NCBI RefSeq assembly: GCF_013369485.1
Contig: NZ_JABWEB010000002.1
Span: 558,001 to 622,000, forward strand
DNA from: Massilia sp. BJB1822
Lineage (GTDB): Bacteria > Pseudomonadota > Gammaproteobacteria > Burkholderiales > Burkholderiaceae_D
Direction: 5' to 3'
DNA length: 64,000 bases
Below are positions 55,383-64,000 of the stretch, in pieces (position 1 is the first letter of the stretch; every line of letters starts with the position of its first letter). Below the pieces are notes generated by a model. The model had not been told where the DNA came from and searched no databases. It was given only the letters and a program-made list of their open reading frames with translations. A program made the position numbers and the translations under genes.

Positions 55383-56722
55383 AACTATCGGGAACGACAT
55401 GGCGGTCGCTGCTGGCGCGCATGAGCCCCAGGCAACAGCAATATCTGGTCGCGGCCGGCGCGCTGGCCGGTGGCGTGGGCGTGTTCTGGGCGGTACTGGC
55501 ATTTTCCAGTTCGCCCGCACCGCGTGCTGGCGCCGCCGGTGCCCCAGCACGTGAACGCGTGGTCACCAACCCGGAGCAAGCCGGTGGTGTGACGCCGATG
55601 CAGGTCAATCCGGTCGATCAGTGGCTGGGCACCGCCGGCAAGGAGCTGGCGCAGTACAAAGCTGACAAAGAAGCCCAGGACAAGATCAACGCCGAACACC
55701 AGACCAGTGAGGCGGCGCTGATGCGGCGCCTGTCGGACATCGAAAAACGGGAGCAGGAGCGCAGCGCGGCGCCAGGCGCCAGCTCGCCGCCGGAACAGGC
55801 ACCGGTTGCACCGCCACCGGCAGCCGTCCAGCCACCCACTGGTCAGCCCCTGGCCTATCCGCCGGGAACGCCAGTCGCACCGATGGGCGGGCCGGTACCG
55901 CCTGGTGTGGCGCCGCCGCCGCGCACCGAGCCGGACGCGCCGGCCATAGTGCGCATTTCCCTGGGGAGTTGGACTGCGCGCGAAACCTCGCCGGATGCGG
56001 CGCAGGGTTCCGGGCGTAAAGATGCTGCCAGTGCGTCGAAGGACACCCTGGAGAACTACCTGCCGGTCAGTTTCGTGCGCGGTGAACTCCTGGGCGGCAT
56101 CGATGCCCCCACCGGCGGCCAGGCGCAGAGCAATCCCTTGCCTGTCCTGATCCGGCTGCTGGACAACGCGGTGCTGCCCAACCGCTACCGCTCTCAGGTG
56201 AAGGAATGCTTCGTCATCGCTTCCGGTTATGGCGACATCAGCTCCGAACGCGCCTATATGCGCACCAGCAATCTGTCCTGCGTGCGGTATGACCGTGGCG
56301 TGCTGGAGCTGAAAATCGACGGCAACGTGTATGGTGAGGACGGCAAGTTGGGCATGCGCGGGCGCCTGGTGACCAAGCAGGGGCAATTGCTGGCCAACGC
56401 CTTGCGGGCGGGCATTGTCGGCGGTATCGGGCAAGGGTTTGCGCAGGGCGGATCGACCTTCACCGCGTCGCCGCTGGGCACCCTCAGCACCTCGCCGCAA
56501 GGGACGGCCGAGCAGATCCGGCGCGGCATGGCCGGTGGCGTGGGCCGCGCCCTGGATAACCTGGCCAACTACTACATCAAGCTGGCCGAACAGACTTTTC
56601 CGGTGATCGAGATCGACGCCTCGCGCCAGGTCGATATTGTGCTAACGCGCGGCGTGCGCATGCCGTCGGCGCCGTCGGAGGAAACACAAGAGCAGGGAGA
56701 AGACGATGCCCAGGCTGACTAA
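55379..56722 (+). CDS. traB: Type-F transfer protein TraB
   Basis: A 447-residue VirB10-like protein. One inner-membrane helix (~22-42, YLVAAGALAGGVGVFWAVLA) is followed by a coiled coil (~90-130), a long Pro-rich linker (~140-185) and the beta-barrel domain with CFVIASGYGDISSERAYMR. It spans from inner to outer membrane. It overlaps traK as ATGA and the next gene by 17 bases. Confidence 0.94.
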   Translation: MKLSGTTWRSLLARMSPRQQQYLVAAGALAGGVGVFWAVLAFSSSPAPRAGAAGAPARERVVTNPEQAGGVTPMQVNPVDQWLGTAGKELAQYKADKEAQDKINAEHQTSEAALMRRLSDIEKREQERSAAPGASSPPEQAPVAPPPAAVQPPTGQPLAYPPGTPVAPMGGPVPPGVAPPPRTEPDAPAIVRISLGSWTARETSPDAAQGSGRKDAASASKDTLENYLPVSFVRGELLGGIDAPTGGQAQSNPLPVLIRLLDNAVLPNRYRSQVKECFVIASGYGDISSERAYMRTSNLSCVRYDRGVLELKIDGNVYGEDGKLGMRGRLVTKQGQLLANALRAGIVGGIGQGFAQGGSTFTASPLGTLSTSPQGTAEQIRRGMAGGVGRALDNLANYYIKLAEQTFPVIEIDASRQVDIVLTRGVRMPSAPSEETQEQGEDDAQAD

Positions 56723-57476
56723 ACCCCTGATCACCGCCTGCCTGCTGGCCACGGCGGGGCACCCGTGGGCCAGTGAGGACGAGGAACGTCTGCTCCAAGC
56801 CGTGCGCAAGGCCTACCCGGCAACGGCGTTTGACCGCGCCGTCCGTACACCGGTGTCAGGTCTCTATGCCCTGTGGATGGGCGAAAACGTTGCTTTTGTT
56901 TTACTGCAGAATCCTCGCTATATGGTGTTTGGCCGGCTGGTGGACTTGCACACCATGCAGGACTTGACCGCGACGGCACAGCGCCAAGTCATGGCGCCCG
57001 CTGGCACGCTGGGTCAACCAGAACCAGCCGGGACACTGCCGACGGGCGACGCGATCACGGTGGTACGCGGCAATGGACGGCGCAAACTGGTCGTTTTCAC
57101 CGATCCGTCCTGCGGCTTCTGTCGCCGGCTCGACGCGCAGCTCCGTACCCTCAAGGACGTCACCATCCACCACTTTCTGGTGCCGTTTCTGGGTGAGGCG
57201 CTGCCATTGGCGATCTGGTGCGCACCCGACCGGAAGGCCGCCTACGCGCAGGCCATGGCCGGGGCATTGACACTGCCGCCGGTTGCACGCAGCTGTGTGC
57301 ATCCCCTGGCACGCAACTTGGCGCTGGCTGCCCGTATGCATGTACAGGCCACCCCGACCTTGCTGTTCGAGGATGGCCAGATGGCCGCTGGTGCCTTGTC
57401 GGCCAGCGAGATCGAAGTGCGGCTCGATAACAAGGCGCTCCCGCAAGCAGTGTTCACCGATTCCCTCAGGAGGTAA
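56706..57476 (+). CDS. DsbC-like disulfide isomerase of the transfer operon
   Basis: A 256-residue exported thioredoxin-fold protein with active site CGFC (~136-139, in FTDPSCGFCRRLD) and an N-terminal dimerisation-type region. It would fold the cysteine-rich TraU and other periplasmic Tra proteins in this operon. Two further cysteines (WCAPDR, RSCVHP) may form a structural bond. Confidence 0.9.
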   Translation: MPRLTKPLITACLLATAGHPWASEDEERLLQAVRKAYPATAFDRAVRTPVSGLYALWMGENVAFVLLQNPRYMVFGRLVDLHTMQDLTATAQRQVMAPAGTLGQPEPAGTLPTGDAITVVRGNGRRKLVVFTDPSCGFCRRLDAQLRTLKDVTIHHFLVPFLGEALPLAIWCAPDRKAAYAQAMAGALTLPPVARSCVHPLARNLALAARMHVQATPTLLFEDGQMAAGALSASEIEVRLDNKALPQAVFTDSLRR

Positions 57477-57478
57477 CC

Positions 57479-58081
57479 ATGCATCTTCTCCTTATTCTTC
57501 AACAAGGCACCGGACGCGTACTTGCGCTCGCCCTGGGCGCCACGCTGTCTGGCTGCGGCAATATGTCGGGTCTGGACGGCGCATCCGAGTATGGCTGCAA
57601 AGCGCCGGCCGGCGTGCAGTGCCAATCGGTGTCCGGCACCTACTACAACGCCATTCGCGGCACGAAACGTCTGCCCAGTGGCGGTGCTGACGCCAACCGG
57701 CGCGCGCTGCTGCCGATGCAAGGTGCTGATGCGCCCGGCTCGACGCCGCTGGCCATGCCACTGCGTTCTGCGCCGCGCATCCTGCGCATGTGGATCAAAC
57801 CCTGGGAGGATGCCGAGCACGATCTGGTGGACCAGTCCTATGTCTATGTGCGGATCGACGCGGGGCAATGGCAGTTGGACCACGTCCAGCGCAAGGTCCG
57901 CGAAGCGTATGCGCCCCTGCGTGCCCCGGTACTGCAGGCGACCTCCGCGCCGGTTGCCTCCGCCGCCATCTTGGCGCCCAAAGCGGTCGCAGCGGCGCCA
58001 GGGAAGGTTGAAGCCGATGGCGCCGCTGCGCAGCCGGCGGCGGAGGCACCTGCGGCCGACACGGCTGACGGCAACCGCTAG
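57479..58081 (+). CDS. traV: Type-F transfer lipoprotein TraV
   Basis: A 200-residue outer-membrane lipoprotein. The lipobox LSGC lies at ~23-26, followed by the TraV signature GASEYGCKAP-x-GVQCQSVSG. An Ala/Pro-rich C-terminus follows. It is the VirB7 counterpart. The start is two bases after the previous stop. Confidence 0.9.
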   Translation: MHLLLILQQGTGRVLALALGATLSGCGNMSGLDGASEYGCKAPAGVQCQSVSGTYYNAIRGTKRLPSGGADANRRALLPMQGADAPGSTPLAMPLRSAPRILRMWIKPWEDAEHDLVDQSYVYVRIDAGQWQLDHVQRKVREAYAPLRAPVLQATSAPVASAAILAPKAVAAAPGKVEADGAAAQPAAEAPAADTADGNR

Positions 58082-58103
58082 CCGACATTCACGGGAGACG
58101 ATC

Positions 58104-60674
58104 ATGAACACATTGGTAAAGAACCTGACACGCGAGCCGGGTATGCACCATGTCCTGAGCTGGCTGGGCCTGCAGCGCGACGAGGAGTCGCCGGCCAACC
58201 AGTTTGCCTCCTGGTTGCCGTACCGCGCTTACATCGCCAGCGAGCAGTTGTTTGTCAACCGGGATGGCTGCCTGGGCTTCCTGCTGGAAGTGCTGCCGCA
58301 ATGCGGCGCCGACGAACGCATGGTGGAGGTGCTGCAAAGCCTGTACACCAATTGCCCGAAGGAGACCGGCATCCAGTTTCACCTCTTCGCGGCGCCCCAG
58401 GTGCGCGACATGTTGACCTGTTACGCCAATCAGCGCGTGGAGGACGAGGATCAGTACCAGCAGGCCAGCCTGCATGGCCGCCCCGCGCGCAACAGTAATT
58501 TGTACCGCAGCCTGGCCCGCCAGCGGGTGGCCCATCTGCTCGAAGGCACGCGCCGTTCGCTGACGGCCGGCTACCACTTCACGATCCGCGACTTCCGCCT
58601 GATGGTGAGCGTGACGCTGCCGGGCGAGGCCCACGACCTGACCCGGCGCGAGGAACTATGCGCACTGCGCGACACGATGTCGGTGACGCTGGGTGCGGCC
58701 ACCTTACCCGCCAGGGCGATTGGAGTGGACGAATTGATCAACTGGTGCGCGCAGTTCACCAATCCGGACCGCATGGCGCGCAGCCATATGACGCCGCTGC
58801 ACTATGACGACGGCCGGGAGATCCGCGACCAGATCGTGGACTTCGACACGGTGCAGGACGCGCTGGCCGAAGGGTTACTGCTCTCGCGCCTGGGGAGCGA
58901 GGAGGCGCTCGAAGCACGGTTCTTCTCGATCAAGTCCTTCCCGGAGCGCTTCGCCCTGTGGCAGATGGGGGGATTGATCGGTGACCTGATGCAGCCGGCC
59001 CTGCAGTACAGCGCGCCGTTCCTGCTGACCATGGGCGTGCAGATCCTCGACCCGGTCGAAACGCGGGCGGCGATCACGGCCAACCATATCCGCGCCACGC
59101 AGAACGCCGGCAGCAAGATGGCCAATATCATGCCCGATGTGGGCAAGAAGCAGCGCGACTGGCAGGCGGCGGCCGATGCCTCGGATGTGGGCGGTGCACT
59201 GGTGTCGATGTACCACCAGCTGGCCTTGTTCACGCCACCGGAACGCGCCGCGGCGGCGGCCGAAACGGCGCGCGCGATCTGGCGTGCGCGGGGTTTTGAG
59301 TTGAACGCCGACATTTACATGCAGCGCCAGGCGCTCTTGGCCAGCCTGCCGATGACGTTGACGCCGGCCTTTCACCGCGACATGAAGAAGATGCGGCGCG
59401 TCACGCGCAAGGCCATGTCCAATGCCATCCACCTGGCGCCGGTGATCGGTGAATGGCGCGGCACGCGCACGCCCACGCTGGTGCTGGCCGGCCGGCGCGG
59501 CCAGATCACGACGCTGGACCTGTTCGACAACGACCTGGGCAACGCCAACGGGGCGGTGGTGGGCGCGCCCGGTTCCGGCAAATCCGTGCTGCTCAACGAG
59601 CTGGCCTGGTCCTACCGCTCGGTGGGCGCCAAGGTCTGGATGATGGACCTGGGCCGTTCGTTTGAGAAGCTGTGCCGCAAGGCCAACGGCACCTATATCG
59701 AATTCAAGGCCGACAGCCGGATCAATCTCAATCCCTTCTCCATGATCAAGGACATCCGTGAAGACATGGACATGCTGGTGCCGGCCATTGCCAAGATGTG
59801 CTCGATGCAGTCTCGGCTGGAGGAGGTGCAGTACAAGGCCATTTCGACCGTGCTCCTGCAGCAGTGGTCGCAGTATGGGCAAGGCATGACGATGACGGCC
59901 ATGCGCGACGCCTTCAAGACCGGCTCGATCGCCAGCCTGGGTATCCGCGACGACCAGCGCATCCGCGACCTGGCCATCATGCTCAATCCCTATGCCAAGG
60001 GCGGCCAGTACGAGCGCTTCTTTGAAGGGGTGAACAACGTCGATTTCAGCAACGAGTTCATCGTCATCGAAAACGAGGAACTCAAACGCCGGCCCGACCT
60101 GCATGCGGTGGTCAACATCCTGCTGCTGTACCAGATCACCGCCGAAATGTACCTGACGCGCAACTTCAAGAAGCTCTTGATCATCGATGAATTGAAGCAG
60201 CAGCTGGGGGAAATCGGCAGCGACGATCCGATCAAGGCGGCCGTGGTGGAAGAAGCGGCGCGGCGCGCCCGCAAGTATGGCGGCTCGCTGGTGACGGCCA
60301 CCCAGGGGGCGGATGACTACTACGGTTCGGCGCAGATGGAAGCGGCCTTCAACTGTTCCGACTGGGTCTTCCTGCTGCGCCAGAAGCCCGAGTCGATCGA
60401 GCTGCTCGACCGCAAGGGGCGCCTGCTGATGGACGAGACGAAAAAGCGCCTGCTCAACTCCCTGCGCACCGAAGCCGGCGCGTTTGCCGAGCTCTACATT
60501 TCCTCGCCGGTGGGGGAGGGCGTGGCGCGCTTGGTGCTCGATCCGGCCACCCACCTGCTGTTTTCCAACAAGATCGAGGACAACAAGCCCATCGACGAGC
60601 TACGCGCCCGTGGCCACAGCATCGACGAAGCCATCGCCCTGGTGCTGGCCGCCAGGAAGGCGGGTGGCGCATGA
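58104..60674 (+). CDS. traC: Type-F transfer ATPase TraC
   Basis: An 856-residue VirB4-family ATPase that powers pilus assembly. Walker A GAPGSGKSVL lies at ~487-496 and Walker B KKLLIIDELKQQ at ~689-700, followed by RARKYGGSLVTATQGADD and the C-terminal LLRQKPESIELLDRKGRL. ATG 58104 follows GGGAGACGATC. The frame is open back to 57522 inside traV, which is coincidental. It overlaps trbI as ATGA. Confidence 0.96.
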   Translation: MNTLVKNLTREPGMHHVLSWLGLQRDEESPANQFASWLPYRAYIASEQLFVNRDGCLGFLLEVLPQCGADERMVEVLQSLYTNCPKETGIQFHLFAAPQVRDMLTCYANQRVEDEDQYQQASLHGRPARNSNLYRSLARQRVAHLLEGTRRSLTAGYHFTIRDFRLMVSVTLPGEAHDLTRREELCALRDTMSVTLGAATLPARAIGVDELINWCAQFTNPDRMARSHMTPLHYDDGREIRDQIVDFDTVQDALAEGLLLSRLGSEEALEARFFSIKSFPERFALWQMGGLIGDLMQPALQYSAPFLLTMGVQILDPVETRAAITANHIRATQNAGSKMANIMPDVGKKQRDWQAAADASDVGGALVSMYHQLALFTPPERAAAAAETARAIWRARGFELNADIYMQRQALLASLPMTLTPAFHRDMKKMRRVTRKAMSNAIHLAPVIGEWRGTRTPTLVLAGRRGQITTLDLFDNDLGNANGAVVGAPGSGKSVLLNELAWSYRSVGAKVWMMDLGRSFEKLCRKANGTYIEFKADSRINLNPFSMIKDIREDMDMLVPAIAKMCSMQSRLEEVQYKAISTVLLQQWSQYGQGMTMTAMRDAFKTGSIASLGIRDDQRIRDLAIMLNPYAKGGQYERFFEGVNNVDFSNEFIVIENEELKRRPDLHAVVNILLLYQITAEMYLTRNFKKLLIIDELKQQLGEIGSDDPIKAAVVEEAARRARKYGGSLVTATQGADDYYGSAQMEAAFNCSDWVFLLRQKPESIELLDRKGRLLMDETKKRLLNSLRTEAGAFAELYISSPVGEGVARLVLDPATHLLFSNKIEDNKPIDELRARGHSIDEAIALVLAARKAGGA

Positions 60675-61012
60675 AGACCCTGGCCCTCCAGCTGCTCTTG
60701 GCCGCGCTCTGCAGCGCGGCGTCCATCGCCCTCTACGATCGCCTTGTGTTGCGCCCGGCCACGGCCATCGCCGTCATCGACGCCGCCCTGGTCTACCAGG
60801 ACATGCAGGCACGGTTGCTCGACCGCGCCTTGGCCGGCGGCGGTTTGCGGGACGTGCTGGAGCGCAACCGGCAGTTCCAGGCGCGCTTTCGCCAGGAGCT
60901 TGCACGCCTGGCCGACGACTGCCACTGCCTGCTCTTGGACAAGGCGGCCATCGTTGGCCTGCGGCCCCAGGTGGCCGATCTGACGCCGCAGCTGCGGCAA
61001 AGGATGCAGTGA
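60671..61012 (+). CDS. trbI: Type-F transfer protein TrbI
   Basis: A 113-residue inner-membrane protein with one N-terminal helix (LQLLLAALCSAASIALYDRL) and a periplasmic helical part. It matches the F-type TrbI family in size and position after traC, where it affects pilus extension/retraction. It is coupled by ATGA and overlaps the next start by one base. Confidence 0.8.
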   Translation: MKTLALQLLLAALCSAASIALYDRLVLRPATAIAVIDAALVYQDMQARLLDRALAGGGLRDVLERNRQFQARFRQELARLADDCHCLLLDKAAIVGLRPQVADLTPQLRQRMQ

Positions 61013-61536
61013 TGCTGCGCGAACTGTTGATCCATATGCGGCGGTGCTGGTACCTGTACCTGCCGCTGGGCGCCATCTGGACGCTGGCGGCAGTGCGCGT
61101 GCTGGTCGATCCTGTGCCGCGCGTGCCGCTGCTCTTTAACGTCACGCCCAGCCTGCCGTACACGGTGGCGGTGGTGCAGTACGGCGTGCGCCAGGTGGGG
61201 CGCGGCGACTATGTCATCTATGCCTGCCGGGGCCAGGCGGCCATGCTGTTCCCTGGCTTGGCCGGGCAGCCCTTCTTCAAGCGTGTCGGCGGCGTGGCGG
61301 GCGACCGGGTGCAGGTGGTGGGTCGCCGCGTGTTCGTCAATGGCGCCGACGCCGGCCAGGCCAAGCGCTACGCGGCGGCATCCAAACTGCTGCTGGAGCC
61401 GATCGCCGATGCGGTGATTCCTCCGCAGTATTTTTACATGCAGGGCAGCAGCCCGGACAGCTTCGATTCGCGCTACCGCATCACCGGCCTGGTGCGCGCG
61501 GACGACATCATCGCCGTGGTCCGGCCTTTGTTCTAG
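61012..61536 (+). CDS. traF: TraF-type S26 signal peptidase
   Basis: A 174-residue membrane serine protease of the S26/TraF type. One N-terminal helix leads to the Ser site (FNVTPSLPYTVAVV, ~50) and the Lys site FFKRVGGVAGDRV (~92), followed by FVNG and the end PDSFDSRYRITG, which matches the GDNRxxSxDSR box. It likely processes or cyclises pilin, as in RP4, or cuts another Tra protein. This is not the thioredoxin-like TraF of the F plasmid. Confidence 0.88.
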   Translation: MLRELLIHMRRCWYLYLPLGAIWTLAAVRVLVDPVPRVPLLFNVTPSLPYTVAVVQYGVRQVGRGDYVIYACRGQAAMLFPGLAGQPFFKRVGGVAGDRVQVVGRRVFVNGADAGQAKRYAAASKLLLEPIADAVIPPQYFYMQGSSPDSFDSRYRITGLVRADDIIAVVRPLF

Positions 61537-61545
61537 GAGCGTGCC

Positions 61546-62208
61546 ATGCCGATCCCATTCCCGCGCCCGCTCGCCATCCTGCCGCTGGCAGCCGTCCTCG
61601 GCCTGGCCCGGGCCGATACGCTGGCGCCCATCGGGCCGACCTACGGCATCGGCGAAGAGCATCTGCTGGCGATGATCGAGCGGCGCCTGCGCGAACGCGA
61701 GGCCAGTGGCGAGCTGCGCCGCCTGCAGCAACAGATCGTCGAGCGGGGCCGGCAGGCCGTGCTGCGCCCAACACCGCTGGCCGTGCCGGTGGCAACCTTA
61801 CCGCGCACCCTGTACCTCGATCCGACCTATGTGCTCGACCGGCCGATCGGCGACGGCAGGGGAGGCGTGCTGTTCCCGGCCGGCACCCGCAGCAATCCGC
61901 TCGACATCGTGTCGCTGTCCCGGCGATTGCTGTTCTTTGATGGCCGCGATGCGCGCCAGGTGGCGCTGGCCAGGCGGCTGCTGGCGCGCTATGCCGGTGC
62001 AGTCAAACCGGTGATCACGGGCGGCTCCTATCTGGACCTGATGAAACGCTGGCAGGTGCCCGTCTATTACGACCAGCAAGGGATATTGATCCGTCGGCTG
62101 CGCATCAGCCATGTGCCGGCCCTGGTGTCGCAGGATGGCCGGCGCCTACGCATCGATGAACTGGTGCCCGACCCGGTGGCCCCGGCAGGGCAGGAGGGCA
62201 AACAATGA
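61546..62208 (+). CDS. traW: Type-F transfer protein TraW
   Basis: A 220-residue exported protein (signal LAILPLAAVLGLARAD) with TLAPIGPTYGIGEEHLLAMI, TLYLDPTYVLDRPI, and IVSLSRRLLFFDGRD plus VPALVSQDG, which are TraW family segments. It helps pilus assembly with TraU and TrbC. It overlaps traU as ATGA. Confidence 0.92.
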   Translation: MPIPFPRPLAILPLAAVLGLARADTLAPIGPTYGIGEEHLLAMIERRLREREASGELRRLQQQIVERGRQAVLRPTPLAVPVATLPRTLYLDPTYVLDRPIGDGRGGVLFPAGTRSNPLDIVSLSRRLLFFDGRDARQVALARRLLARYAGAVKPVITGGSYLDLMKRWQVPVYYDQQGILIRRLRISHVPALVSQDGRRLRIDELVPDPVAPAGQEGKQ

Positions 62209-63278
62209 ACAGCAAGGCAAGGACCATGGCCGTCCACTGGCGCCGGGTCAGCAGGACTGTCATTAAGACGTACGGGCAATTCCTACGCGGCCTCGTCTGC
62301 GCGGCGCTGCTCGGTGCCGCCATTCCGGCCGCGGCGGTGGGGATGAGCACCTGCACCGGGCGCTTTCTCAACCCGATCACCGATATCTGCTGGAGCTGCA
62401 TCCTGCCCATTTCCCTGGGCGGCCAGCGCATGGCCGATCTGGGCGGGCAGGAAGACATCGGCAACCCCGGTTCACCGATCTGCTCCTGCGGTGTCAACCC
62501 GACGGTCGGCCTGTCGATCGGCTTCTGGGAACCGGCCCGCCATGTCGAGGTGGTGCGCCGCCCCTTCTGCCTGGTGTCTCTGGGCGGCGTGGATCTGAAT
62601 CCCGGCATCGCCGCGCCCGAGGCGGGCCGCCACACCGATGCGTCGGGCGAACAGAACAGCTTTTACCAGGCCCATTTCTATGTCAACCCCGCGCTGTACT
62701 GGCTGCAGGTGATCGCTGATTTCCCTTGCCTGGAGCGTGCTGGCTTCGATCTGGCCTATATGACCGAAGTCGATCCCCTGTGGAACGACGATGAGCTGAC
62801 CTTGATCCTGAACCCGGAGGCGGCCCTGTTTGCCAATCCGGTGGCGATTGCGGCCTGCGCGGCCGACTGCGTGGCCGCCACCGCCAGTTTCGGCCGCGCC
62901 GAACTGTTCTGGTGCGCGGGCTGCCAGGGCGGCATGTACCCGCTGGACGGGCACGTCAGCAACCACCTGGGCGGCGTGCGCACGGCCGAGCTCTTGAGCC
63001 AGCGCCTGACGGCCAAGATGCACCGGGAACTGCTGGCCTGGGGGCGGCACGGGGCGGCGGGCCTGTGCGGGCCGTATTTCCTGCCGGTGATGGACAAAGT
63101 CGCTTACAAGAGCCAGCTGACTTACCCGATTGCCGCCACCGGCAAGGAGGCCGGGCGCTGCTGTCGGCCCTTTGGCCGCAGCACGGTGCTGTGGGGCGCG
63201 GGCAAGGAGTATCCGGTCAAGGGGGAGGACTTCGCGTTCATGTTGTTCCGCAAGGGGAATTGCTGTGTCGGCTATTGA
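62205..63278 (+). CDS. traU: Type-F transfer protein TraU
   Basis: A 357-residue periplasmic protein rich in cysteine: CTGRFLNPITDICWSCILPI, SPICSCG, CAGCQGGMYPLDGH, and the C-terminal CCRPFGRSTVLWGAG. This is the TraU family, needed for DNA transfer more than for pili. The many disulfides explain the DsbC-like gene upstream. Overlaps traW by four bases and trbC by 14. Confidence 0.95.
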   Translation: MNSKARTMAVHWRRVSRTVIKTYGQFLRGLVCAALLGAAIPAAAVGMSTCTGRFLNPITDICWSCILPISLGGQRMADLGGQEDIGNPGSPICSCGVNPTVGLSIGFWEPARHVEVVRRPFCLVSLGGVDLNPGIAAPEAGRHTDASGEQNSFYQAHFYVNPALYWLQVIADFPCLERAGFDLAYMTEVDPLWNDDELTLILNPEAALFANPVAIAACAADCVAATASFGRAELFWCAGCQGGMYPLDGHVSNHLGGVRTAELLSQRLTAKMHRELLAWGRHGAAGLCGPYFLPVMDKVAYKSQLTYPIAATGKEAGRCCRPFGRSTVLWGAGKEYPVKGEDFAFMLFRKGNCCVGY

Positions 63279-64000
63279 TTCGCGCATGGAAAACCTCGGC
63301 CGCGTCCGGCGTCTAGCCTGGCCGTTGGCGATGCTGCTCTCATCTCCCGCGCTGGCCCAGTCGCCCGTGTCGGAGGCGGACGTGGCACGGGCGGCGCAGC
63401 ACAGGCCGCAGATCACGGACGCGGAGATGGCGCGTGCCGCCAAGGTACACGCCTTGCCGCCATCGGTTCACCATGCCGGCAGCGCGTCCGTCCCTGCGCC
63501 CGTGCCGTCGCCACAGCGGGCGCCGCAACCGGAGCAGGTGTCGCCGGTCGATGTCGCCGCCCTGGCCAGGGAGGTTGCGGCCAGGGGCCAGATGGCGGCG
63601 CAGGCGTTGCCAGGCGGGCCGCAGCTGCTGGTGTTCATCAGCCTGTCGATGCCGGAAGGGGCGCTGCAGCGCCTGATGGAACTGGGGGCACGTGCCAAGG
63701 CCGTGCTGGTACTGCGGGGCCTGGAGGGCGGTTCCCTCATCAAGACCATGGCCCATGTGCACAAGCTCCTGGGCCAGCGCCAGGTCGCCCTGCAGATCGA
63801 CCCGCAGGCGTTCGACCGTTTCGGCGTGCGCCAGGTGCCGACCTTCGTGCTGCTGCGCGAAGGTAGCAAGGGCCAGGATTGCGACGCCGGCACCTGCTTT
63901 GCCCCGGAGGCCTACCTGTCGGTAGCCGGTGACGTCACGATTGACTATGCGCTGGAGCACATTGCTTCGCGCGCGCCCCGTTTTGCGCGCGAAGCGCAGG
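63265..64000 (+). CDS. trbC: Type-F pilin assembly protein TrbC (3' end outside window)
   Basis: The frame is open to the right edge, at least 245 residues. A signal peptide (LAMLLSSPALAQ) is followed by a Pro-rich region and the TrbC domain: QLLVFISLSMPEGALQRLME, AVLVLRGLEGGSLIKTM, and GVRQVPTFVLL. I chose GTG 63265 because AAGGGG lies about seven bases upstream; ATG 63286 has none. It overlaps the traU end by 14 bases. Expected followers (traN, F, H, G) are outside. Confidence 0.88.
   Translation, partial: MSAIDSRMENLGRVRRLAWPLAMLLSSPALAQSPVSEADVARAAQHRPQITDAEMARAAKVHALPPSVHHAGSASVPAPVPSPQRAPQPEQVSPVDVAALAREVAARGQMAAQALPGGPQLLVFISLSMPEGALQRLMELGARAKAVLVLRGLEGGSLIKTMAHVHKLLGQRQVALQIDPQAFDRFGVRQVPTFVLLREGSKGQDCDAGTCFAPEAYLSVAGDVTIDYALEHIASRAPRFAREAQ

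Larger units (their letters stand above)
16232..64000 (+). mobile_element. Integrative and conjugative element in guaA (MOBH / MPF_F, SXT-like logic), right end not in window
   Basis: The block begins with a P4-type integrase next to guaA. It carries AlpA-like, primase, CI-like repressor, FlhDC-like activator, TraI_2 relaxase, TraD and a full run of type-F transfer genes, with cargo between these modules. No chromosomal housekeeping gene interrupts it up to the right edge, so the element is at least 47.7 kb. The left boundary is given as the guaA stop and could differ by tens of bases depending on the att core. Confidence 0.9.

Noticed and set aside
57522..58103. N-terminal extension of TraC through traV
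   Set aside because: The frame is open by chance in GC-rich DNA; TraC begins at the family N-terminus at 58104 with a ribosome site.
63340..63960. Leftward 206-aa frame at the right edge
   Set aside because: It is antisense to the TrbC coding frame, which has a signal peptide and family motifs.

Overview
The window is high-GC DNA from a betaproteobacterium, most likely Burkholderiales/Oxalobacteraceae (Massilia, Duganella or Janthinobacterium type). This is inferred from the protein sequences (guaB-guaA, aceB, upp, cspA, AidB-like acyl-CoA dehydrogenase) and codon bias, not from a database search.

Region 1 (1-16305) is ordinary chromosome. It holds the end of aroC, an MFS transporter, a translationally coupled pair of signalling genes (PAS-GGDEF-EAL and HDOD-GAF), an acyl-CoA dehydrogenase, upp, an Hpt-domain protein, cspA, a LysR regulator, aceB, two uncharacterised exported proteins, and guaB-guaA.

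Region 2 (about 16232-64000, running off the right edge) is an integrative and conjugative element (ICE) inserted at the 3' end of guaA. It starts with a P4-type tyrosine integrase and an AlpA-like regulator that converge and overlap. A cargo zone follows: a CACHE-GGDEF diguanylate cyclase, a YegP-like protein, several small unknown genes, a WspA-like chemoreceptor without its Wsp partners, a membrane desaturase, an SRPBCC protein, and a LysR/pirin/YcaC/YcaC module. That last module is bracketed by two 73-bp direct repeats that are about 92% identical.

Next is the maintenance and control block (32156-38684): an AcaB-like DUF1845 protein, a toprim primase, a DUF932 protein, a CI/S24-like repressor that lacks the self-cleavage dyad, and a FlhD/FlhC-type activator pair. 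The repressor and activator are divergent around an intergenic region with repeated TAGCA/TGCTA half-sites. The layout matches setR/setDC of SXT/R391 elements.

The mobilisation genes are a MOBH-type TraI relaxase, a TraD coupling ATPase and a DUF4400 membrane protein. A second cargo insertion separates them from the mating-pair genes: another diguanylate cyclase, an orphan Imm1 immunity protein, an alpha/beta hydrolase, a cysteine synthase-like enzyme, an intact IS30-family element with 24-bp perfect inverted repeats, and two unknown small proteins. From about 50.5 kb comes an M15-like peptidase, a lytic transglycosylase, an OmpA-like lipoprotein, and a type-F (MPF_F) operon in the order traA-L-E-K-B-dsbC-traV-C-trbI-traF-W-U-trbC, with trbC cut by the window edge.

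The element thus has integration, repressor/activator control, DNA processing, a type IV secretion apparatus, and cargo rich in cyclic-di-GMP signalling (two diguanylate cyclases and a WspA-like receptor). The right end, traN/F/H/G and attR lie outside the window. No rRNA, tRNA or CRISPR array was seen.
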